Origin: an uncultured Oscillochloris sp.
Lineage (GTDB): Bacteria > Chloroflexota > Chloroflexia > Chloroflexales > Chloroflexaceae
DNA: 17,334 bases
NCBI GenBank assembly: GCA_903877945.1
Contig: CAIRFY010000038.1
Location: 1-17,334 of the forward strand
Direction of reading: 5' to 3'
This document shows, in pieces, positions 1 through 7,073 of this stretch; position 1 is the stretch's first letter, and each line of letters starts with the position of its first letter. A model generated the notes under the pieces. That model made no database searches, had not been told where the DNA came from, and saw only the letters and a list, made by a program, of their open reading frames with translations. Made by a program: the position numbers and the translations under genes.

Positions 1-37
1 CAGCTTCGCTGGCAATGTCAGCCACATATATGAAGGT

Positions 38-57
38 TTTAGGGCAGCCGCCCTAAA
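38..57. repeat. Short perfect hairpin just upstream of the alpha-2-macroglobulin gene
   Basis: TTTAGGGC and GCCCTAAA form a perfect 8-bp stem around the loop AGCC. The 3' arm runs into the likely ribosome binding site of the gene starting at 70. It could be the end of an upstream transcription unit, a dispersed palindrome, or a structure that affects translation initiation. There is no T-run after it, so it is not a classical intrinsic terminator. The rest of positions 1-69 shows no gene. Confidence 0.6.
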
Positions 58-62
58 GGGGA
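56..62 (+). promoter_or_regulatory. Ribosome binding site of the alpha-2-macroglobulin gene
   Basis: AAGGGGA lies 7 nt before the ATG at 70 and supports that start. Its first two bases belong to the 3' arm of the hairpin at 38-57, so folding of the hairpin could partly mask it. Confidence 0.55.
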
Positions 63-69
63 ACACATT

Positions 70-3000
70 ATGAGCAATCTTCGCTCTATGCTCACCGTCC
101 GCGTCGGGCTGATCGCCGTGGCGATCATCGTCGTCCTTGGCGGAGCAATCGTCGCCGGGCCGCTGCTGTTGCGCGGGCCGCGCCTAGTCAGCGTCAGTCC
201 CGCCGATGGGTCGCAGCACGCCAACCCGCAGGCCGCGATCATCGTCACCTTTGACCAATCAGTACAGAGTTCTTCCCTCACAGATGCCTTCCAGTTCGAC
301 CCGCCAGCGCCGTTTACCGCCAGCGCCTCGGGCGGCACGGTGACGATCCAGCCGACGGGCGGGCTGACCTACGGCGCGGACTACCGCCTGAACATCGGCA
401 CGGTGAAGAATACCTTTGGCCGCCAGTTGGATCAGCCGGTGGCCGTGCGCTTCACCACGCAGCCTTTCGTCGCGGTCTCTGGCGTCGGCCCAAAGGATGG
501 GGAGAAGGAGATCGCCGAGAGTGCGCCGCTGACGGTGATCTTTGATGCGCCGGTGGTGACGGAGGCGCAGGTGCAGGCGGCGGCGGACGACCCGCGCACG
601 GCGGCGGATCTGCCGCAACCCCTGGTCTTTGCGCCAAACATCAGCGGGGCCGGGCAGTGGCTCAGCCCAACCCGCTACAGTTTCTCGCCCGAGGGCGGCT
701 GGGGCGCGGCCACCACCTATAAGGTGACGGTGCAGGAGCAGGTCAGCGCCGATGGCCTGGCCCGCATGGAACACTCCTACCAGTGGAACTTCAGCACGGC
801 GGCGAGCGTACTGGCTTCGGCCCGGCCCTTCGACCAGGAACAGGATGTGGCCGCCGACCAGCCGGTTGAGGTGCGCCTGGGCCGCGATGTGAATGTGGCC
901 TCGGCGGCGCAGCGATTTACGCTGACGGATGTCTCCAGCGGGAAGCTGGTGGAGGGCACCGTCGAGGCCCAGGCCGACCGCTTCATCTTCAAGCCGACCG
1001 CCGCCCTCGCCCGTGGCGGGCGCTATGTCGCCAAAATTGGCGCGAAGGTGGAGGCGACCAGTGGCGTGGCGATCAACGCCGAGGCTCTGAGCTGGCAGTT
1101 CGCGGTGATCGGCGACCTGAGCATCACCCAGGTGATCCCGGCGGCTGACGCCGTTGATGTGATCACGACGACGCAGCAGATCGCCGTCCATTTCAACCAC
1201 CCGGTTGTCGCCGTGGTCAGTCCCTCGGCGCAGGGCGGACAGCCGCAGCCGCTGACGATCAGCCCGGCGGTGCAGGGCGTGGGCCGCTGGCTCGATACGA
1301 GTACCTTTATCATCTCGCCCACGGTGCCCCTGACCCCGGCCACCCGCTACACCGCCAGCGTCGCCGCTGGCCTGGCCGATCAGACCGGCGGACAACTGCG
1401 CGAGTCCTTTAGCTGGAGTTTCACCACCGTGGCCCCGCTGGTCTACGGTTCGATCCCTGCCGACGCCGCGCCCTTCGTCAGCCCGAAGGATCCGCTGATC
1501 CTGGTGTTCAACCAGCCGATGGATATGGCCAGCCTGGGTGGCGCAGTGACCCTGCGTGACAGCAGCGGCGCGGCGGTGGCGGGTAGTCTGGCGGTGGCGG
1601 CGAAGCCTGCCCAGGTGTTGCACCAGGGCGGGCAGGATACTTTCAACCCCTTCGTAAGCGGCTTTACCGCGACGTTTACGCCCGCCGCGCCCCTGACTCG
1701 CGGCGTGAACTACATCCTAGAGGTGAGTACCAGCGCACGATCCGCCAATGGCGGCGTGGCCCTGGCTCAGCCCTACCGCGCCACGTTCACCGTCGCCCCG
1801 CTACCGACGCTGCTCGGTAGTACGCCGACCGCTGGCGCGCAGAATGTCGGTTCGAACGACTCGATTACCCTGCGCTTCAGCACGCCTATGAACTGGGGCA
1901 GCGTGCAGAAGAACCTGACAATTGACCCCAAGCCAACCACGGTCTATACCAGCACCTCCGAGAGCGAACTGTACCTCTACTTCGAACTGAAGGCCGAGAG
2001 CGACTATACGATCAGCGTGGGCGCGGCGGCGACTGACATTTACGGGGTCGCTCTGGGTAAAGATACGTCGTTCAGCTTCCGCACCGCGCCCCTGCCACCC
2101 TCGCTCAGTATCGTCGGTAACGGCCACCTGATGAGCTACAGCAGCTACGCCCCGGCGCGGGTGCCGCTCCAGACGGTGAATACCGATAGCGTGAGCTACG
2201 ATCTCTTTCGGGTGGATCGCGGGCGGCTCGGTGAGTTGCTGGTGGCGACGCAGGATGACCAGACGTGGCGATCCTTTGCGCCGACGGCGGGCAGTGCGAT
2301 TAAAAGCGACACACTGACACCGCAGGGGTTACGCAACCGGACGAACCTGACCTTGATCGACATGGGTAATCTCGATGCCGGAGCCTACCTGCTGGAAGCA
2401 CGCGGGGCCGGACAGATCGAACGCCAGTTGATGCTGGTCAGCCCGACGACATTGACCGTGAAGCGTAGCGCCGATAAGCTCTTTGTCTGGGCGGTAGACC
2501 TAGCCAGCGGCAAGCCCACGGCGGGCCTGTCACTCCAGGCGACGACCTTAGACTATGCGGATGGTCTGACAAAACTGGGTGAGGTGACGCGCCTGGGTAG
2601 CACCGACGCCGACGGCATCGTGCAGGCACCCTTTGCGGCGGCCAGCCCCTATAACAATGTCTACCTCTGGACAGCCGATGGCGCGGCCTTCGCGTTCAGC
2701 ACGACCATGTGGAGCGACGGGATTGACCCGTGGAGTTTCTCGCTGTCGGCTACGGCGGAGCAGCAGCCGGTGGTGGGTAGCCTCAGCACTGATCGACCCA
2801 TCTACCGGCCCGGCGAGACCGTCCATATCAAGGGTGTGCTGCGGCTGAATAACGACGGGCGCTACACGCTGCCTACGGGAAACCAGTTTGCTGCACTGAC
2901 GATCAGCGACCCGGACGGGAACCAGGTCTACTCCTCAACCCTGGAGCTGAGTCCGTTCGGCACGTTCAGCACCGACCTGCCGGTGAGCGGGGGTTCTTCC

Positions 3001-6000
3001 CTCGGTAGCTACTACATGAATGCCCAGCTTGTCGGCGACAACCAGTACCATAACTTCTCCGGCAGCTTCAATGTCTCGGAGTACCGCAAGCCGGTGTTTG
3101 AGATCACGGTGAAGCCAGCCCACGAGGACGTGCTGATGGGCGAGCCGATTGCGGCCACGGCCACGGCGCGCTACTTCGCCGGAGGTGCCCTGGCGAACGC
3201 GCCGATCCACTGGCGACTGTTGGCTGATCCCTACTACTTTAGCTCTGATGCCGCACCGGGCTACCAGTTCGAGAACCTGGAGGATGCCTACGCCTCGTAT
3301 CGCTGGTTCGACAACCCGCAGTCGGCAAGTGGCGAGCAGGTGGCCGAGGGTAGCGCCACCACTGATGCGCAAGGCAACTTCAGCTTGAATCTGCCAGCGG
3401 GTACGGCCAGTGATAAGCATAGCCGCGCCCTGACCCTGGACGTAGAGGTGACGGACGTTGACGGCCAGGTGATCGCGGGCCAGGGCAACGTGCACCTACA
3501 CGCCGGGGCGTTCTACGTCGGCCTACGCCCGGATGGCTACGTGGCCCAGATCGGTAAGCCACAGGCGGTGGATCTGATCACCCTTGACCCGCAGGGCCAG
3601 CCGGTGGCCGGGCGCAGCGTGGACGTGGGCATCTACCAGCGTGAGTGGTACAGCGTGCGCGAGCAGGGGCCAGACGGGCGCTTCTACTTCACCTCGGCCT
3701 ACACCGACACGCTCCAGCAGACTATCCCGGCCAAGACGGATGACAAGGGCCGGGCCAGCGTCAGCTTTACGCCGAGGCTGGCGGGTTCCTACCGCATCGC
3801 CGCAACCGGCAAGGACGACGGCGGGCGGACGGTCACCTCCAGCGCCTTCACCTGGGCCACCGGCGGCAACGCTTTCTGGGGCGTGAACGACTCGAACCGG
3901 ATCGACCTGATCGCAGATCGCACCAGCTACAAACCGGGCGACACGGCTAAGATCCTGGTGACGGCCCCCTACAAAGGCAGCAGCGCCCTGCTCACTATCG
4001 AGCGCGGCGAGGTGATCTCGCACCGCCTACTCAGCATCGCTGGTACCAGCGAGCTGCTGGAGGTGCCAATCACGGCGGACTATGCGCCGAACGTCTACGT
4101 GTCGGTAGTTTTGATCACCCCGGCAGGCAGCGGGAATACCGCCGACGCCCCGGCTGCCCCCGATGTGCGGGTGGGCCTGGTGAACTTGGCGATCTCGACC
4201 GAACAGCAGGATCTCACCGTTAGCGTGGCCCCCGATAAGGAGCAGGCTGGCCCGCGTGATAGCATTACCTACACGGTGACGACCAAAGACTACAGCGGCA
4301 AGGGCGTGCCCGCCGAGGTGTCCCTGGCCCTGGTGGACAAGGCCGTCCTGACCCTGGCCGACGACCCAAACCCGAGTTTGCGCCAGGCATTCTACGAGAA
4401 GCGGCCCTTGGGTGTCTTCACCTCGCAGTCGATCACCAACCTGGCCGAGCGCGTCAATCTGGCCCTGGGCGCAGGATCCAAGGGCGGCGGCGGCGGGATG
4501 AGCGCGCCAGCCCTGGTACGGCGCGACTTCCCCGATACGGCCTACTGGAACGCTGGCCTGGTGACGGGTGCCGATGGCACGGCCAGCGTGACCGTACACC
4601 TGCCCGATAGCCTGACCACCTGGCGCATGAGCGCACGCGGCGTGACCAAGGAGACTCTGGTGGGTCAGACCACCAGCGATGTGGTGGCTACCAAGCCCCT
4701 GCTGGTGCGCGCCTCGCTGCCACGCTTCCTGACCGACGGCGACCAGCCGACGCTCCAGGCGGTGGTGCAGAACAGCACGGCGTCAGCTATCGACGCCAGC
4801 GTAACCCTTGGCCTGAGCGGGGCCGACGGCGGGGCTGGGCCGATCAGTCTGAAAGACCCGGCGGTGCAGCCGGTGAGCGTACCCGCCAACGGCCAGACCG
4901 TCGTGCGCTGGAAGGCCACGGTCGTCGGTGCGGGTCAGGCCACCGTGCGCCTGAGCGTCAGCGGCGGTAGCCTTGAGGACGCCCTGGAAACCAGCCTGCC
5001 CGTCCAGCGTTACGAGACGCCCGAGGTGGCTGCCAGCGCCGGGCAGGTACTCGACACTACCGTCGAGACCCTGCGCCCATCCGGCGACCCGGCCCGTGGC
5101 GAGGCGACCCTGGAGCTGGCCCCATCGCTGGCGGCGGGCGTGCAGGGCGGCCTGAGCTACCTGGAGAGCTTCCCCTACGCCTGCACCGAGCAGGCGGTGA
5201 GCGCCTTCCTGCCCAACGCGGTGACCTATCGGCTCTACAAGCAGTTCGGTGTAGACAACCCGGCCCTCAAGACTTCGCTTGAGGCGAACATGGTCAAGGG
5301 ACTCCAGCGGCTCTACGTCCTCCAGCAGCTCGATGGCGGCTGGGGTTGGTGGGAGAGTGACAAGAGCCAGCTCTACCTGAGCGCCTACGTGGTGCAGGGG
5401 CTGACGGAGGCGCAGAAGGCGGGCTACAGCGTGAATCAGTCTGTCCTTGACCGGGGCGTGGCCTACCTGAAGGACTCCCTTGACCAGAGCGCCGACGCCG
5501 AGACAGGCATTCCCGATGCTAGTCGGCTGAACACGCGGGCCTACACCCTCTTCGTCCTCGGCGAACTGGGCCAGGCGGATCGCGGACGGGCGGTGGCGCT
5601 CTACGACCAGCGCGCCAAGCTGGACATCTACGGGCGGGCCTACCTGCTAATGACGCTGAAGGGTCTGGGCGACGACCCGCGCACGACGGCCCTGGTCAAC
5701 GATCTAACCAGCACGGCAATCATGCGGACAACCGACGCCCACTGGGAGGAGGCGCGGGCCGACTACTGGACGATGGGCAGCGACGCACGCACCACCGCCC
5801 TGGCGTTGCAAGCCCTGGTGCGGGCCGACCCGTCCAACATCCTGGTGCCCAACACGGTGCGCTACCTGATGGGCCTGCGCAACCACGGCCACTGGGCCAG
5901 CACTCAGGAAACCGCCGTGACCCTGATGGCCCTGGCTGAGTACGTGGCCCAGAGCGGCGAACTGAAGGCCAACTACACCTACCGCGTGGCCCTGAACGAC

Positions 6001-6672
6001 AAGGCGCTAAAAGAGGGCAGCGTGGACAGCACGAACCTGGACACGCCGATTGAACTGGTGGTAAAGCTGGCCGATCTGGCCCAGGGCACCGACAGCAAGC
6101 TGAATATCCAGCGTCAGGCGGCGGCGGGGCAGAGCGGTGCGGGCCGACTCTACTACACCCTGCGCATGCGCAGTTTCCAGGACGCCGCGAGCGTGCAGGC
6201 CCTCGACCAAGGCGTCTCCGTGCGCCGCGAGTACGTGATGGTAGACACCGCCACCCTCAGTCCCACCGGCCAACTCACCAGCCAGGCCGCCCTCGGCGAA
6301 CTGGTGCAAGTGCGACTGACTCTGACCTTGCCCGAGGACATGCCCTACTTCATGGTCGAGGATATGTTGCCAGCGGGCCTGGAGGCCCTCGACACTAGCC
6401 TGAAGACCACCAGCGCGGCTGCGCGCGGCGCAGAGATCACCGTGACCGACAGCCAATCCTACTGGTGGTACTTTGGTCGCACCGAGGTACGTGACAACCG
6501 GGTGGCTCTCTTCTCCAGCGACCTGCCGCGTGGCACGTACACCTACACCTACCTGGCCCGTGCCACCACCCCCGGCGTCTTCCAGACCCTACCGGCCACG
6601 GCGATGCGTACCTACGCTCCTGAGGTATTTGGGCGCAGCGCCGGGGCACAATTCACCGTGACGGCTCCCTAA
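70..6672 (+). CDS. Membrane-anchored bacterial alpha-2-macroglobulin-like protein (thioester protease trap)
   Basis: Proteins of this family are cleaved by attacking proteases in a bait region. A reactive Cys-Gln thioester then traps the protease covalently, outside the cytoplasmic membrane. Residues 12-34 form one hydrophobic anchor after a basic N-terminus. There is no lipobox cysteine, unlike E. coli YfhM. Residues about 37-674 form six Big_5/SbsA-type Ig-like domains, most ending in a W/F-x-F-x-T-type strand. A macroglobulin (A2M_N) signature follows near 906-920 (TDRPIYRPGETVHIKG). A related DRTSYKPGDT segment lies near 1283-1291. A GGGGG linker (1472-1476) precedes the A2M domain, which starts around 1481 (ALVRRDFPDTAYWN). 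The thioester motif CTEQ is at 1705-1708 in an alpha-toroid region containing GGWGWW, and a C-terminal MG10-like domain follows. At 2200 residues it is longer than typical family members because of the Ig stack. It is intact, with no frameshift. A pbpC-like partner, common beside such genes, would lie outside the window if present. The family call is firm; the protease-trap role is inferred. Confidence 0.93.
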   Translation: MSNLRSMLTVRVGLIAVAIIVVLGGAIVAGPLLLRGPRLVSVSPADGSQHANPQAAIIVTFDQSVQSSSLTDAFQFDPPAPFTASASGGTVTIQPTGGLTYGADYRLNIGTVKNTFGRQLDQPVAVRFTTQPFVAVSGVGPKDGEKEIAESAPLTVIFDAPVVTEAQVQAAADDPRTAADLPQPLVFAPNISGAGQWLSPTRYSFSPEGGWGAATTYKVTVQEQVSADGLARMEHSYQWNFSTAASVLASARPFDQEQDVAADQPVEVRLGRDVNVASAAQRFTLTDVSSGKLVEGTVEAQADRFIFKPTAALARGGRYVAKIGAKVEATSGVAINAEALSWQFAVIGDLSITQVIPAADAVDVITTTQQIAVHFNHPVVAVVSPSAQGGQPQPLTISPAVQGVGRWLDTSTFIISPTVPLTPATRYTASVAAGLADQTGGQLRESFSWSFTTVAPLVYGSIPADAAPFVSPKDPLILVFNQPMDMASLGGAVTLRDSSGAAVAGSLAVAAKPAQVLHQGGQDTFNPFVSGFTATFTPAAPLTRGVNYILEVSTSARSANGGVALAQPYRATFTVAPLPTLLGSTPTAGAQNVGSNDSITLRFSTPMNWGSVQKNLTIDPKPTTVYTSTSESELYLYFELKAESDYTISVGAAATDIYGVALGKDTSFSFRTAPLPPSLSIVGNGHLMSYSSYAPARVPLQTVNTDSVSYDLFRVDRGRLGELLVATQDDQTWRSFAPTAGSAIKSDTLTPQGLRNRTNLTLIDMGNLDAGAYLLEARGAGQIERQLMLVSPTTLTVKRSADKLFVWAVDLASGKPTAGLSLQATTLDYADGLTKLGEVTRLGSTDADGIVQAPFAAASPYNNVYLWTADGAAFAFSTTMWSDGIDPWSFSLSATAEQQPVVGSLSTDRPIYRPGETVHIKGVLRLNNDGRYTLPTGNQFAALTISDPDGNQVYSSTLELSPFGTFSTDLPVSGGSSLGSYYMNAQLVGDNQYHNFSGSFNVSEYRKPVFEITVKPAHEDVLMGEPIAATATARYFAGGALANAPIHWRLLADPYYFSSDAAPGYQFENLEDAYASYRWFDNPQSASGEQVAEGSATTDAQGNFSLNLPAGTASDKHSRALTLDVEVTDVDGQVIAGQGNVHLHAGAFYVGLRPDGYVAQIGKPQAVDLITLDPQGQPVAGRSVDVGIYQREWYSVREQGPDGRFYFTSAYTDTLQQTIPAKTDDKGRASVSFTPRLAGSYRIAATGKDDGGRTVTSSAFTWATGGNAFWGVNDSNRIDLIADRTSYKPGDTAKILVTAPYKGSSALLTIERGEVISHRLLSIAGTSELLEVPITADYAPNVYVSVVLITPAGSGNTADAPAAPDVRVGLVNLAISTEQQDLTVSVAPDKEQAGPRDSITYTVTTKDYSGKGVPAEVSLALVDKAVLTLADDPNPSLRQAFYEKRPLGVFTSQSITNLAERVNLALGAGSKGGGGGMSAPALVRRDFPDTAYWNAGLVTGADGTASVTVHLPDSLTTWRMSARGVTKETLVGQTTSDVVATKPLLVRASLPRFLTDGDQPTLQAVVQNSTASAIDASVTLGLSGADGGAGPISLKDPAVQPVSVPANGQTVVRWKATVVGAGQATVRLSVSGGSLEDALETSLPVQRYETPEVAASAGQVLDTTVETLRPSGDPARGEATLELAPSLAAGVQGGLSYLESFPYACTEQAVSAFLPNAVTYRLYKQFGVDNPALKTSLEANMVKGLQRLYVLQQLDGGWGWWESDKSQLYLSAYVVQGLTEAQKAGYSVNQSVLDRGVAYLKDSLDQSADAETGIPDASRLNTRAYTLFVLGELGQADRGRAVALYDQRAKLDIYGRAYLLMTLKGLGDDPRTTALVNDLTSTAIMRTTDAHWEEARADYWTMGSDARTTALALQALVRADPSNILVPNTVRYLMGLRNHGHWASTQETAVTLMALAEYVAQSGELKANYTYRVALNDKALKEGSVDSTNLDTPIELVVKLADLAQGTDSKLNIQRQAAAGQSGAGRLYYTLRMRSFQDAASVQALDQGVSVRREYVMVDTATLSPTGQLTSQAALGELVQVRLTLTLPEDMPYFMVEDMLPAGLEALDTSLKTTSAAARGAEITVTDSQSYWWYFGRTEVRDNRVALFSSDLPRGTYTYTYLARATTPGVFQTLPATAMRTYAPEVFGRSAGAQFTVTAP
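5182..5193 (+). other. Thioester motif CTEQ of the alpha-2-macroglobulin-like protein
   Basis: The codons for C1705-T1706-E1707-Q1708 match the CxEQ motif that forms the internal thioester in complement C3, alpha-2-macroglobulins and their bacterial relatives. Both the Cys and the Gln are present, so covalent trapping is possible. Many paralogues (for example the YfaS/MagD type) lack this motif. Confidence 0.9.
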
Positions 6673-6737
6673 ACTCGACTTTATCCATTCGGCAGACAGA
6701 AAACGCAATACCGCAAAAGCAACGCTGTCATTCTGAG

Positions 6738-6773
6738 CGAAGCGAAGAATCCCGACCGGGATTCTTCGCTTCG
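6738..6773. repeat. Perfect 16-bp-stem hairpin between convergent genes
   Basis: CGAAGCGAAGAATCCC (6738-6753) pairs perfectly with 6758-6773 around the loop GACC. It lies 65 bp after the stop of the alpha-2-macroglobulin gene. It could end transcription from either side, but no U-tract follows on either strand. It may equally be part of a dispersed palindromic repeat, since it directly abuts the inverted-repeat element that follows. Confidence 0.75.
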
Positions 6774-6786
6774 ACATGGTTCAGAT

Positions 6787-6977
6787 CAGCTTTACAGTGT
6801 GGCGGAGACGCGAGGACGCGAGGATGCGATATAGCAATCCTAAATTGGTTATGAAAAGGAGTCGAGCCTTTAGGCGGCCTTATCCGGCTAAAGCCTTGAC
6901 TCCACACAACAACCCCAAGAGGATTGCGATAGCATCGCCTCGTCGCCTTGTCGCATCCTCGCCAAACTGTAAAGCTG
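6787..6977. mobile_element. MITE-like imperfect inverted-repeat element
   Basis: The outer 12 bp, CAGCTTTACAGT (6787-6798), is repeated perfectly in reverse complement at 6966-6977. Further paired blocks lie inside: GCAATCCT (6834-6841) with AGGATTGC (6920-6927), and 6859-6876 with the complement of the segment near 6886-6903 (15 of 18 matched). The whole could fold into one long interrupted hairpin of about 190 bp. It has no transposase and no credible coding sequence. Short open frames on both strands are mirror images of each other because of the symmetry. No clear target-site duplication was found, so mobility is inferred from structure only. Confidence 0.55.
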
Positions 6978-7004
6978 AAACCTGGCACCTGAAACCTTGT
7001 CTCG

Positions 7005-7058
7005 TTAGGCATGGTTCAAACCAGCTTGACAGTGAGGCGATGAGGCGAGGACGCGAGG
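7005..7058 (+). repeat. Third copy of the inverted-repeat element's arm
   Basis: Positions 7010-7058 align without gaps to 6775-6823 at a constant offset of 235 bp, with 42 of 49 bases identical by my count. This includes CATGGTTCA and GCGAGGACGCGAGG. It is in direct orientation relative to the left arm of the MITE-like element. The TTAGGCATGGTTCAAA at its start (7005-7020) recurs near 17227. Confidence 0.6.
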
Positions 7059-7073
7059 GCGCGGTTGCATCGC

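Noticed and set aside
70..180. Lipoprotein signal peptide on the alpha-2-macroglobulin
   Set aside because: There is no cysteine after the hydrophobic segment, so a transmembrane anchor is the simpler reading.
259..1623. Long minus-strand reading frame (454 codons) opposite the alpha-2-macroglobulin gene
   Set aside because: It has an Arg/His/Gly-rich composition typical of antisense frames in GC-rich DNA, no recognisable motif, and lies fully inside a well-supported gene.
6738..6773. Classical intrinsic terminator
   Set aside because: The stem is strong, but no T-run follows on either strand, so it is listed as a repeat hairpin with a possible termination role.
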